Assembly: GCA_000467715.1 (NCBI GenBank)
Contig: AJFK01000576.1
Location: 124,001 to 188,000 of the forward strand
DNA: 64,000 nucleotides
DNA from: Hysterium pulicare CBS 123377
Taxonomy: Eukaryota > Ascomycota > Dothideomycetes > Hysteriales > Hysteriaceae
Reading direction: 5' to 3'
Part shown: piece after piece, positions 37,118 through 49,044 of the stretch
How the letters are laid out: each line of letters starts with the position of its first letter
Position numbering within the stretch: the first letter of the stretch is position 1
Notes under the pieces: generated by a model
The model's input: the letters and a program-made list of their open reading frames with translations, nothing else
The model's database searches: none
Told to the model about the DNA's origin: nothing
Position numbers and translations under genes: made by a program

Positions 37118-37504
37118 GTTGGCGCATGGCGAGCAACGTGTGCGGCGCGGTGTTGCGGTGAGCACTGAGCACTGAGCAATGAGCAATGGGGACGTATTCA
37201 CTGCCTACCTAGTGAATCCCTAGACTGCGGTAATTTAGACCCGGACACTTCGAATGGGGAGTCGAGCGTGATAGAATGCGCTTCAGTGCAGCCCCGGGTA
37301 CACTTGGCAGGCGAGACCTCGCAGCATCAAAGCTACAGTAGCGCGGCGGCGGCTTTCGAGAGACGCCACTGCACACGACTTGGTAGTTACTCCCCTACTA
37401 CCGGGCCATGTTTGCTCGCGACCTGCCTCCATAACACCTCTTCCTCGACTGTATCTCCCTCTGCATCTCTTCCTCGAGCATTGGGTTTTACCATCGGCCT
37501 GATC
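37118..37504. promoter_or_regulatory. Divergent promoter of RTC1 and HMT1-like gene
   Basis: 387 bp between start codons. It includes four perfect-length 7-bp units TGAGCAC, TGAGCAC, TGAGCAA, TGAGCAA at 37159-37186. An open frame continues upstream of the ABC start from 37268, but the assigned ATG at 37505 fits the family better. Confidence 0.45.
37159..37186. repeat. Four 7-bp units TGAGCA(C/A)
   Basis: Tandem units in the RTC1/ABC divergent promoter: two TGAGCAC followed by two TGAGCAA. Confidence 0.85.
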
Positions 37505-40500
37505 ATGGCCCAGCACTCCGAGTCTCCTTACGCCCCGCATCTCATTGCCGAAGCTGCCCACCACCCGTGGGTACGGCATCACACCACTCGTTCCATTCTT
37601 AGGAATCTCCATTATGCATACCCGATATTCCTTCTTTTCTTCTTTCTCGTTACCCTCACTTGCCGTAGTGCCTTAACCACCTCTAATAGTAGTCCTAATC
37701 CTCCCAAGACAGACCAAAGAGGCCCTGGCGGAAAACCTCTGCCCGTCACAGATCCGAGTAAAAACATACCACGGAAAAGAGCTGATGACGACGTCACGCG
37801 CTCCCAAAAACGCCTCTTCGAGTGGCTCTCGGCCGCTGCTGCTCTCACATTCATAGGGAATGCCATCAACGTTATTGTCCACTCCCTCTACAGTCGGAAA
37901 GATGAGTGGTGGTGTGGGCAACCTGTTGTGGTAAGCTTCTATGCACTTCGGATGTGTAATCCGAGGCTATGGGATATGCTAACTTGGAGGCCACAGATCT
38001 ATCTCGTGGGATCCTTCTTCGTCTACTGTCTCTTCCTGATCTCCCTCCTCGATTCCAAACCAGCGCCGAACGCGGGCCATCTTATAATATGGAGCTCTGC
38101 TGTGCTGTTGGAAATCATACTGCTTGCCTCTTCACTCTCGCTTTACACGCATCCACACAAAGAGCCCCGAGCTCACAAGCCTCGGTCTGGACGTATCCGT
38201 TATGGAATGACTGAGTGGGAAATCACCGAGGTAGTAATCGACCTCCTGAGAATCATCCTGCTACTCGCCTTGATTGGGTTTTACTTGATCTTTGTGACCT
38301 GGCGCCGGGAAAAGAAGGCAGACAACGGAGAAGGCTCGAGTGAGACAACATCGCTCCTCGCCGCGGATCGAGCAGCCGAGAATGGCCATGCCAATGGCAG
38401 GTATGGCTCAACAATGCCAGTCGCAGGAAAGGATCCTCATACAGAAGGCACACAGCCAGGATGGAGCAGACCCATGACTCAACCATCAAGGAGTTGGTGG
38501 GAATACATCAAGGGCTACTCCGTCTTCTTTCCATACCTTTGGCCCTCGAAAGAGCGGCGCCTCCAAGTTGTGGTCGTGATCTGCTTTCTTATCGTAGTTG
38601 CTCAAAGAGTTGTCAATCTGGCGGTACCGTATCAAGTCGGCGTAATCACAAACATATTGTCAGGGGAAACTGGACAGGATGAGAATGGTAAGATCAAAAT
38701 GCCCTGGGGACCAATCTGTCTCTATATATTCCTACGTTTTATCCAGGGGAACAATGGTCTCCTTGGAGCCATCCGTTCAACGCTGTGGATTCCGATTGGG
38801 CAATACTCTTATCGCGAGCTCTCTGTCGCGGCGTTCGAGCACGTCCACAGTCTCAGCTTGGATTTCCATCTGGGAAAGAAAACCGGCGAGGTGCTCTCCG
38901 CTCTTGGGAAAGGAAGCTCCATCAACACATTCTTGGAGCAAGTCACTTTCCAAGTTGTGCCAATGCTGGTTGATCTTTGTGTCGCCATAGGGTACTTTTT
39001 GATCGCCTTTGACGCTTATTACGCACTCGTAGTATCCGTGGTGACGTTTTGGTACATTTATCTTACGATTCGCATGGCCCAATGGAGAGCTGAAATACGC
39101 CGTCAAATGGTCAACGCCGACAGAGAAGAAGATGCAGTCAAGTAAGTTGCAGAGATTAACCGAGCCTGCCTATCGTTAACATATAGTAGAAATGATTCAA
39201 TGGTATCATACGAGACGGTCAAATACTTCAACGCGGAGGCATACGAGTTCAACCGTTATCGCTCGGCCGTGAACAAATTCCAGGACGCGGAATACCATGT
39301 GCTGCTTTCGCTAAACTTAATGAATGTTACGCAGAACATGGTCTTCATGCTTGGATTGATGGTGACCTGCTTTATCGCTGCTTGGCAGGTTACAACGGAT
39401 CAAGCCCGGGTTGGCAAGTTTGTCACACTTTTGACATACATGGCTCAACTGCAAAGTCCTCTCAATTTCTTCGGTACCTTTTACAGGATGATACAATCAG
39501 CTATGATCAATTCGGAGCGTATGCTAGAGCTGTTCAAGGAGCAACCGACCGTCGTAGACAAGCCGGATGCTGCTACTCTCCCGTCGTGCGAAGGAGACAT
39601 TCACTTCAACGAGGTGCACTTCTCGTATGACAACAGGAAGCCTGCTTTACAAGGTCTGGACTTCCACTGCGCTCCAGGTACGACGACGGCTTTTGTTGGT
39701 GAGTCTGGTGGCGGGAAGTCAACAGTATTCCGTCTTCTTTTCCGATTTTACAACATAATGTCGGGAAGCATTCAAGTAGATGGACACGATGTGGAAGAGC
39801 TTACTATCGACTCTGTGAGAAGACATATCGGCGTAGTCCCTCAGGACACAGTCTTGTTCAACGAGACCCTCATGTACAACCTAAAATATGCCAACCCAGA
39901 GGCAACGGATGAACAGGTATATGAGGCGTGCCGAGCGGCGAGTATTCACGATAAGATTATGGGATTTCCGGATAAATATGAGACGAAAGTTGGCGAGCGT
40001 GGATTGCGACTTTCGGGTGGCGAAAAGCAACGAGTGGCCATCGCGCGTACCATTCTCAAGGATCCGCGCATCATTATGCTTGACGAAGCAACGGCTGCTC
40101 TTGATACTGAGACCGAACAGCACATTCAAGAAGCCTTTACCACGCTTGCGAAGGGACGCACCATGCTAATAATTGCACATCGTCTGAGCACGATTACTCA
40201 TGCGGACCAAATCCTTGTCCTAAATAAAGGAAAGGTAGCAGAGCGCGGGACTCATGAAGAGTTGCTGGATTGGAACGGCCAGTACGCGACCATGTGGAAG
40301 AAACAAATCCGAGCGCAAAGGGCGGCCGAACAGGCCAAAATGCTGAAGGACAAAGCCGACAGGCTGAGAAGAGAGTCGAAAGACGGAGTCAGCTTTGCGG
40401 AAGAGGACGAAAGCCATTCCTCAAGCGATGAGGAAAGATCGAAGCTGTCCCGAAGCGGACAAAAGCCCGAAGATCGACAGAGGAGTGATGAGCAAAGAAG

Positions 40501-40546
40501 TGGCCCAGATGAGGGGAGCAGGAGTCCTGGCAGCGGCAGTAAGTAG
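37505..40546 (+). CDS. HMT1-type ABC half transporter (ABCB6/ATM family)
   Basis: Exons 37505-39141 and 39190-40546 give 997 residues. An extra N-terminal membrane domain of about five helices (residues 35-290) precedes the six-helix ABC transmembrane domain (about 360-640) and one nucleotide-binding domain. That domain has Walker A GESGGGKST near 715, Q-loop VPQDTVLFNETL, signature LSGGEKQRVA near 820, Walker B IIMLDEAT and H-loop IIAHRLSTI. This layout is that of fission-yeast Hmt1 and ABCB6, vacuolar pumps for phytochelatin/glutathione-bound heavy metals. A homodimer is expected. The C-terminal 100 residues are charged, Ser-rich and disordered. The 48-nt intron ends in a TAGTAG tandem acceptor; the second TAG gives the conserved AVKNDSMVSYE. 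Confidence 0.92.
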
Positions 40547-41853
40547 CATGGACATTAGTGGCGTTGAAGGTGGTCATATTGCGAAGGAATAGCCTGGAGT
40601 AAGATTATGTGAAAGGGGCAAGATTCGCTTGCACTGTTCCTTTGAGAGCAGCGGAAAAAAGCTTCTGATGTTTCTCGTGTATTATTTTGGACGAGTTGGG
40701 AGGGCATTTCCGGCATACCCTTTCGGAGGCGCAGGCGGCATGTTTTCATGGAAGGGGCATCATTCGGTACTTAAATATCTGGGGTAAAGCTGGGCGGATT
40801 GGACAGCTCTGCATTGTAATGTCGAAATCGCGCAAACAGACCCGAATGGAAGGTCAAGATTATCGGCATACCGAGCGTTCTTGGTTCGCAATGATCGGCG
40901 ATGCTCTGTCGTTCACCAACCCTTGCCCAGCTGAATCGCGTGTGCGTTCGAAGGTGACCTCAACTCTGGGTGCGGGCCATAGCAAGCCGGCGGAGGCTTC
41001 GGTCGCAGCGACAGCCACTCATGGAGTATCACAAGATGCAGGGCCGGCATGGGCGAGAGACAGGTGCAAGGCAGCATGACTGCTTTGCAACACAAAAACG
41101 GCGGACGCGGCACAGCAATGGCGATGTTAGGTTTTCGAGTCGCTACCGGCTCCCTGGTGCCAGCCCGCTGTCTTTGGGGTCCTTTGGGGTCCCGACAGAG
41201 TGGAATCAGATCAGATGGCGTTTACCTCGAGGCAAGTCGGGACGCAACATCTCTAACCTCAACCTCATCGCCATCCACAGCCATAACGGCCTAGGAACGG
41301 CCGCCTTCTGCGTGATATGAGCGATGCGGTATATTAGTCGGCGATATTGCTGCCATGTAGCGTCACCCTATCCCACCCTTGCAGCTGCGTCGGGGTCGTT
41401 GTCCGTGCTCAGGCATGGATTTGGTGGTGCATGGTGGACAAGGACAGTTGAAAGAAGGCTGGGGACAAGTCTTTGTCCTATCCACCACACCACCGGCCTG
41501 GGTTCCCTCTTTATTCCATCGTCCTTCCAAATAATCTCCAGCGCTGTGATTGAAGCCATTACCATTTTCTGGGGAAACAAGCTATTCCCCGGTGCTTGTC
41601 CCCAAGATTTTGCCCCACCCCTCAGACACAAGTGCCTACAGTAGTGCGCTGATGTACATAGCTGGACTCTGGAGACAGCTCGGAAGTTTCCTGCGCGTTT
41701 TGCCTCCGACGGCCGCTCCGTGCGTCGGTCATTATTCAGGCCATTATTACAACGCCTGCTGCAGACGTTGAAAGGGTCCTGAGGCGCTCCGCATGTACCT
41801 CTATAATAGGCGGGGGATCCTGGGCATACACCAATCATCTTATCGTGAAGGAC
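40547..41853. other. Intergenic region
   Basis: 1.3 kb between two plus-strand genes. Open frames up to 156 codons exist on both strands but show no family features. I see no gene. Confidence 0.4.
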
Positions 41854-43806
41854 ATGTCCAAGATGCCATCCGAAGAACGCAATATTCCTGTTGTAAGTGG
41901 TCTTCTCCTTTCCCCCGTTGTCTATCCCTATCTCTGTTCTTCATATATCTCTAAGATCCCATAATCTGTTGCTCCGTTTGACTCTCTTTGGGTTTCACCT
42001 GCTCAAATCAGACTTCTCCTTTTACATGCAGCACCTCGCTCGTGGGGGCGTTGTCATCGACGCTCTGCGCACGCCCCGATCTGACAGTCTCGTAGGATGC
42101 AGCTTATGGCGAGCACGACGACGACGATGATCGCTACACCTACTCCTCGTAAGTTCAGAGCACAATGCAAACTTGCGGTTGAAATTGACACTCCCCGAGA
42201 GGACAGTCGTTAGCTTCCAGCGCAACCAGATATATCTACGAGAACGGCAGGAGATATCATTCGTTCCGTAAGTCATCGCTACTAAGCAACAGAAACAACG
42301 TCCTAACACATTCCAGGAGATGGAGCCTACTATGGGCCCAACGATCAGCAATATTCAAATTACGAGACTATCGTGTACGTTGAAGATTTACTCTGGGGCC
42401 TAGCTGAGACTACTGCTGACAAGTCGTCTGAAAGACATCACCTTTGGCTATTGACTTTCAACGACAAACTATTCCTCGCACCAGTCGAAAACCCACAAAG
42501 AATTCTAGACGTCGGCACGGGGACGGGATTATGGGCAATGTGAGCCCCTTCCCTCACACTGTTATCATTCAGAATCAAAATTGATGGATGCACTCAACAG
42601 AGACATCGCAGACTTTTTCCCTGGTGCTGAGGTAGTAGGTACGTATTACAGCCTTCTTTGCTCCCTAGTTCACATGGACTGCACAATGTTTGGCACTGAT
42701 AATATTCCCAGGCACTGATTTATCTCCAACACAAATCACACCCGCGCCACCTAGCATCCGTTTTGAAATCGATGATTGCTGCAGCGAATGGACATACCCA
42801 GAGAACAGCTTCGACTTTGTACATATGCGAGGCTTGACAGGCTGTATTACAGATTGGCCATATTTGTACCAACAGTGCTTCAAGTAAGCTCAACTCCATT
42901 CCAGCAAAAGCAACATGCGACCTCGCACTGCAAAGTTGGCGGGCATTCTCTGTTCCGTCAATATTCCCTAAATTTCTCCACTGGCCAACCTCACCGGCTA
43001 ACAATTTGTTCTTCCCAACAGACACATTGCCCCTGGTGGATACTTCGAGCACGTCGAGTTCAGCGTCTCCACGAATGCAAATCGTGATTCAGATGATTAT
43101 GCTCATAGAATATACACACAATTCAGCGATGACCTCAAGGAAGCAGGGCGAAGAGGGGGGCGCTGTTTTGACATAGAGGAACACATGGTTGAGCATATGA
43201 GAAATGCTGGTAAATTTTCCAATGTGCTATTCACTACTCAGTCCCCTCGAACTTCAAACCTTTCACATGTTGAGACCAGCCTCCGCGACTGCACAGGCTA
43301 TCCTCATATTTCTGTGCTAAACACTTATGCTGACGTTATTGACTTATTACTAGGCTTCACCGACATCGTCGAAAAGAAATTCGTCTGGCCCATCGGCTCC
43401 TGGCCCTCGGACCCCAAACTGAAAGAAATCGGCCGCTGGGGCCAAAGGAACTGGGACGATGGAATAGAAGGTTGGGTGATGGCACTCTACACCAGGAACC
43501 TAGGCGTAAGTGCGCTCTTCTTACTCAACGAACAAACACAATGATTTCTCCACTTTTTATTCTGCCACACCTCGACCGATTCCTTGATTGAGAAAATGGA
43601 ATACTGCGACGTCGGCCCTGCCGGAAAATCTTTTGTACATTATGACTTGTCGCGGATGGTGGTGGCCTTGATTCAAATTAAAAATGTGATTGCTGACATG
43701 AAGCGGTGTGAGCATACAGTATACCTATGCACAAGTGCAAGACTTCATCGATGAGATGAGGAAAGTGATACGGGATCGAAGTAATCATTTTTATCATGAA
43801 GTGTAA
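41854..43806 (+). CDS. LaeA-like SAM-dependent methyltransferase
   Basis: Ten exons: 41854-41892, 42096-42148, 42200-42267, 42317-42374, 42435-42539, 42601-42638, 42712-42883, 43022-43209, 43354-43505 and 43720-43806, giving 319 residues with consistent phases. The acidic N-terminus and YIYENGRRYHSFRDGAYYGP motif are typical of LaeA/UMTA-type fungal methyltransferases. SAM motif I reads RILDVGTGTGLWAIDIA, followed by VVGTDLSPTQ and FDFVHMRGLTGCI. The C-terminal WPIGSWPSDPKLKEIGRW block is also family-typical. Members may methylate secondary metabolites or act as regulators like LaeA; this one's substrate is unknown. Exon 10 ends HEV-stop, but the last GTG TAA overlaps a GTGTAAGT donor, so an alternative tail is possible. 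The exon 3 acceptor (CCGAG) is the least certain. Introns 1 (203 nt) and 9 (214 nt) are long. Confidence 0.82.
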
Positions 43807-44587
43807 GTCGCACCTTCTCTTTCTCATTATCTACATAGTCTCTTGCTCCGCCTCGTCGGATAATAACTCTGGACTTTCTTTCTTCTGATTTGTTTCGGTT
43901 CCTTAGATTCTATCCAAGCACCGTCTTGGACAAGATAGCATAGGTTAGGTTATGTTAGAAAAGACTAACACATCGAAATAGTCGCTGTGTCTACGCACGC
44001 AAACCATCACCCACAATCCACTAACGGGACATCTTAACACTCGCATCCTTACTCGACATGGGATTCAAACGCAGGACTACGATAGACCTCGATCGGGCAG
44101 TAAAGGTAGGCATCGAATCCGTACTTAAACTCATGATTCCTGTAAGGGTCCTATATTCCATGATACGAGTGCCGAATAAAGGAAAGTAGGGCTCCCAATA
44201 GCAGTTACGGGATAGGGTAGGGATAGATAAGATGTCAAAGAGGCAGAGATAAGGAGGCGAGGCAAGGCATTTGGTAATACCCCAGTTGGTGGTGTTCTAG
44301 ACATATATAGGCATTATCAATATATTGAATTCCATGTGCGGTGATTTCGAGTTAGGAGGTTTTGTTCCAACAAAAGTTTGGCGATTTCTAGCACCTGCCA
44401 TGCACTCACTCCCTTCCCTCAAAATGTGAGAGATTCATTGCATTATTTCCCATGTTCCAGCCTCATCGCCACATGAAAGGAGGACAATGATGGATGAAAG
44501 CTGGTATGGTATAAAATACCTATCTAATCCTGAATTAACCCAAGCCAAGGCCATGAGATAACTTTCAAGGGGGTTCTAAAAAACAAT
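43807..44587. other. Convergent intergenic region
   Basis: Lies between the 3' ends of the methyltransferase and RPN11. If the methyltransferase's last donor is used, a small extra exon could fall near 43910-43940. Otherwise nothing seen. Confidence 0.4.
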
Positions 44588-45931
44588 TCATAGCTCATCA
44601 TCTACTTCCATATCCCCGTTCGCAGCACCATTAGAGCTATAGTTGGACTTAGGCACCGAAGCCTCCTTATCGATCATCTGGCGCGAGACGGAGACGATGT
44701 TGTCTTCGATGAGTTGTTGGCCGACGTCTTCAAGATCTGTACAAGATAGGTTAGCATCGTCCTGCGGTGTTCGGTTGGATAAATGAAAGTGAGAAAGGCG
44801 TACGTTTCTTCGGATCCACCTTCCCCACATATCTCGTCTTCAACTGTTCCTTCGTTAATTCTGTCTCCTCCTTGACCCTCTTCTCATACCCCTCCGCCAG
44901 TCCGACCAACTTCTTCAACCTCTCTCTATTCCTATCACCCTCCTGCCTAAAATCATCCATTTGCAGCGCCTCCGTCCAAACATGCTTATGTAAATTCATG
45001 AGCATGTTCTCCTCTAGCCCAGTCTTACGATAGTTGATACCGATGGAGTAGTAGTGGCGGTTGAGGCCATGAATCAGGGCTTGAATGGAGGGTTTATTGA
45101 GGTGACCGACGTTGGAGGTTGTTTGGCGAGGCTCATGACCCATCATCAGGGTTTGCGGATTTATGAGGCGGAAAGCGTCGATTACGACTTTGCCTTTTAC
45201 GGATTGAATTGGGTCGACGACGACGGCAACGGCGCGGGGGGTGAGCTGTTCGAAGGATTGTTGCGTGTTTATGTCGACGGAGGAGAGCCAGCAGCCAAAA
45301 CCGGGGTGGGAGTGGTACCAGCCTACTACTGTTTCTGGTCTATTGTTGAAAAGTCAGCATCCTCATTCGAAACGAATCAGGTTGTCAGACTCGTGGTGTG
45401 ATAATGCGAGGAACGGCGTGAACGTACCGCCCTGTTTGCCGTAGCATGTCCATCATCTTTGTCTGGAACACCGGATCTACTGCTTCTACACTGACTCCCG
45501 TACCGCTCTGTGGCATAGCAAAGACATCAACCACCCGTACCGTGTAGTCATCTACAAATTCGCCCAGCATCAGTCCCATGACTTCCATCGGTACACCGGC
45601 GCGACCGTGTCGGAGCATTTTTAGGAGGGCGAGAGATGAAATGTAGACGGTTTCGGAGTTGTCAATTAGATTTGTGTCCTGTCAAGTATGGGTTAGTGAG
45701 GTATTCTGGCGTGATGGAAGTTCGTGACGGTGGCCCAAAGAGGTGATGTAAACCGAAGTATACATAGTAAAGGCTGAGAAAAAAAGGGAGTATAGAGCGC
45801 ACAGCATCGAGATAGAATCCTCCAGAACCAATGGATGGAAACAAATAAGGATGTACACATACCTGAGCAGGTCCACCACCCATTCCACCCATGCTCTGGG
45901 CCGCCGCTAGCATTCTGCTTAACCGCTCCAT
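44588..45931 (-). CDS. RPN11: 26S proteasome lid deubiquitinase RPN11 (PSMD14)
   Basis: Exons 45863-45931, 45428-45678, 44804-45339 and 44588-44736 encode 334 residues, the usual length. RPN11 is the JAMM metalloprotease of the 19S lid that cuts the ubiquitin chain from substrates as they enter the proteasome. The MPN domain starts near residue 28; the zinc motif is His116-x-His118-x10-Asp129 within [17 protein letters not shown], with the preceding conserved [11 protein letters not shown]. The C-terminal part has [19 protein letters not shown] and the [18 protein letters not shown] helix used in lid assembly. Introns are 184, 88 and 67 nt. All splice joins keep frame and restore family sequence. 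The gene is divergent from the histone deacetylase, 350 bp between starts, so the two may share a promoter region. Confidence 0.96.
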
Positions 45932-46281
45932 GGTGTCTCTGGAAGCCCGGGAGGCTTTGGGATGAGCAAGTGCGTCGGGAATCAAATTAAGTGAGCAGAG
46001 GAGAAGTTTGATGTCGAAAGAAAGGCGCAAGTGTGGTTCGGCCGTGTATGTGAAGCTTGAGGTTGATAATCATCGGAGCTTGCGCGCTTTCACGATGGCT
46101 TGAATGCCAAGCTTTCGGTGTTCGGCAAAACATTTTCCCCTAATCTCTTGGCGACAGGGATTCCAGCCTCTCATGCCCGCTGTTTCTTCGGGCGTTCACC
46201 ATTCCCTCAATTCAACGAGAGCTTTCCATCGACCCCCAGACTTATTTTCCACTGAAAGCTCTTCACTCACAACACGCGGTC
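45932..46281. promoter_or_regulatory. Divergent promoter of RPN11 and RPD3-like HDAC
   Basis: 350 bp separate the two start codons. I looked for the yeast proteasome element GGTGGCAAA and did not see an exact copy. Confidence 0.5.
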
Positions 46282-48561
46282 ATGGCGGGCACAGCTCCTG
46301 CTATTGACGATATAATCTCCAATGGCACCATGCCGCAACCAAAGAAAGTCGCATATTTCTACGATTCAGATGTGGGAAACTACGCATATGTTGCTGGACA
46401 CCCTATGAAACCACACAGAATTCGGTTGGCGCATAGCCTTATCATGAACTATGGACTGTATACGAAGATGGAAATTTACGTGAGCATTTCATTGTGTTAT
46501 ATCCTTTCATTTCGAGCTTTCTCAAGCGCAACCTCGGAAGCAGGCTCAAGGGTGCCTGTGGTCTCTCACTTTTCAATCACTCGTAATGTGCCGAGACTGA
46601 CCTATATACAGCGGGCGAAACCTGCGTCAAGATATGAAATGACTCAGTTCCATACCGACGAATATGTCGATTTCCTACAAAAAGTCACACCTGACAATAT
46701 GGACAATTACGCAAAAGAGCAGGGTAAGTACAACGTCGGAGATGATTGCCCTGTGTTTGATGGCCTTTTCGAGTTTTGTGGTATCAGTGCAGGTGGCAGT
46801 ATGGAGGGCGCTGCACGTCTGAATCGAGGGAAGTGTGATGTGGCTATTAATTGGGCTGGTGGATTGCATCACGCAAAGAAAAGTGAAGCGAGTGGCTTCT
46901 GCTACGTTAATGGTAGGTTCCCTCAGGTGTTTCTACTCGTCATTGTGAGGTGCAGTAGCTGATTTGATGATGCATGCAGACATCGTCCTCGGAATTATCG
47001 AGCTTCTCAGATTCAAGCAGCGGGTACTGTACATCGACATCGATGTTCATCACGGTGATGGAGTCGAGGAAGCTTTCTACACCACAGATCGTGTCATGAC
47101 AGTGTCTTTCCATAAGTATGGAGAGTATTTTCCAGGTACAGGTGAGCTGCGAGATATCGGTGTCGGCAACGGTAAATACTACTCCGTCAACTTCCCTCTA
47201 CGCGACGGCATCACCGATGAAACCTACAAAAGCATATTCGAGCCTGTCATCAAAGGGGTGATGGAATGGTACAGGCCCGAGGCGGTCGTCTTGCAATGCG
47301 GGGGTGACAGTCTCTCAGGGGACAGACTCGGTTGCTTCAACCTCAGCATGAGGGGTCACGCAAATTGTGTCAGATTCGTTAAGAGCTTCAATCTCCCTGT
47401 TCTGGTCCTTGGCGGTGGAGGATACACGATGCGCAATGTCGCGCGTACCTGGGCATACGAGACTGGCAAGTTGGTCGGCCAGGAAATAGGCCCCGACCTG
47501 CCCTTCAACGACTATTACGAGGTGAGATTGGCATTTCTATTGTCTGAGATTTGAGAGTCCTATGTTAACAAAAACTGCAGTACTTTGCGCCTGACTTTGA
47601 ACTTGACGTGCGGCCGTCTAATATGGACAACGCCAATTCGCCAGAGTACCTCGAAAAAATACTCTCACAAGTTCTCGAAAACTTAAGGCGAACCGCATTT
47701 GCTCCCTCGGTACAGATGACTGACGTACCGCGAACGTCCATGGTCCCAGGTATGGAAGAGGATGACGAAGATGAGATGGATGATCTGGAGGCAGACCAAA
47801 ATCCCGATTCTCGCTACACCCAACGTGATTGGGACAAGTACGTCTCGAAAGACGCTGAGCTCTCGGAGAGTGAAGATGAGGAGGCGAACTCGAATATGGG
47901 TATAAGGCGCCAACCCAACCAGCGCCGAAGACGAAACATCATGGACTATCCGAACCCACACGCTGTTGCCGACGACTTTGATAGCCGCTTAGGCACTCCA
48001 GATGCCGCACGTAGCTTGAATGGCGAGAGCGCTAGAGTCTCAAATAACCCATCACCAGCACCCGGTCGGAGATCTGTATCCCGTGCTTCATCCACCCGGC
48101 CCGCTGCCACAAACGGTCATGGAGCTGCAGTAGGTGCAAGAAGCAATGGAACCTCTTCTCGCACACGAACACCTGCAATCCCTGCCGACGATGATGGCGA
48201 TGTTGATATGGATGAAACATCTGCCATAAAATCGTCTCCCGCCGGAGACAAATCATCAGCAAGTGCACAAGATGCTGATACAGCAGCGGCTGGTCCCTCC
48301 AATTCCGCAACAACTCAGACCGCTAGACACCCTTCGAGATCACGGTCTCCGGGCGGCCTCGTCGTCACGCCGCCAGAGTCTCCGCCTGCATCTGCCGCAG
48401 CTAACATCGCAACAGGCGAAGACGTAGAGATGGCCTTTGACGAATTGGAGCCAGAAACGAAAACAGAAGAGGTAGAGAAGATCAAAGACGAAGGACTTGA
48501 AGAAAGGCAGCATGAGGATACAGTAGCGGAAGCCAAGGCCGAGATTGCAAAAGAGGACTAA
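46282..48561 (+). CDS. RPD3: Class I histone deacetylase, RPD3/RpdA type
   Basis: Exons 46282-46479, 46612-46912, 46980-47521 and 47581-48561 give 673 residues. The deacetylase domain (about 20-390) carries GGLHHAKK with the catalytic histidines, the zinc ligands in [24 protein letters not shown] and the GGGGYT loop. This is the RPD3 class, the catalytic core of Sin3 corepressor complexes, removing acetyl groups from histone tails in the nucleus. After the conserved block ending FAPDFELDV, the protein has about 270 residues of acidic and Ser-rich disordered sequence; long C-terminal extensions are known in filamentous fungal RpdA and matter for function there. Intron 1 is 132 nt, a multiple of three, with no in-frame stop. 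Start is the first ATG after the divergent promoter. Confidence 0.95.
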
Positions 48562-49044
48562 AATTTTGTCGTCGACTTTATGGTTAGCTTTCCGTGATAT
48601 CATCATGACTGGTAATTACTTATGCTTTACGAAGCCACGATTATGGCGTTAGGAACGGGTGGAAGACGGCCATGATGGGTGCTGCTTCATGCATTTCCAT
48701 AATTCGAGGGGTTGGATTATTTTTGAGGTAGCACAGAGAGATCAATGTGTATCTGCTTGATTGAAAAATAGATGTTCACATTCCGAATCTTTTTGTATGA
48801 TGTCCCTGATGTCTAGTGGTCCGTGTGGTCTGGGTGCGCGCGCGTACATACGCGCCGCGTCTTCCTTGGCTACTTGTCTCCCGGATTCTCTCTTCTCTAC
48901 AGAGCAACTTGCAACTTATATGATGCCATTTTGACACGCCTTCTTCTCGAAGTGAGAGAGCGTAAACCTGTAGCTTTTCAACATCGTTCCCCAGGACCAC
49001 AAAAGCCCACTCAACATCCTTTGGTTATCGAATGCTACGACGCA
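48562..49044. other. HDAC 3' flank and 5' side of the 2EXR gene
   Basis: The frame of the next gene is open back to 48823, but its likely start is 49045. Otherwise non-coding. Confidence 0.4.

Noticed and set aside
37268-37504. 79 extra codons in frame before the ABC transporter start
   Set aside because: They overlap promoter-like sequence and do not look like the start of HMT1-type proteins.
44055-44080. A GATTCAAAC motif resembling an inverted tRNA B box
   Set aside because: No matching A box, acceptor stem or anticodon arm could be found around it.
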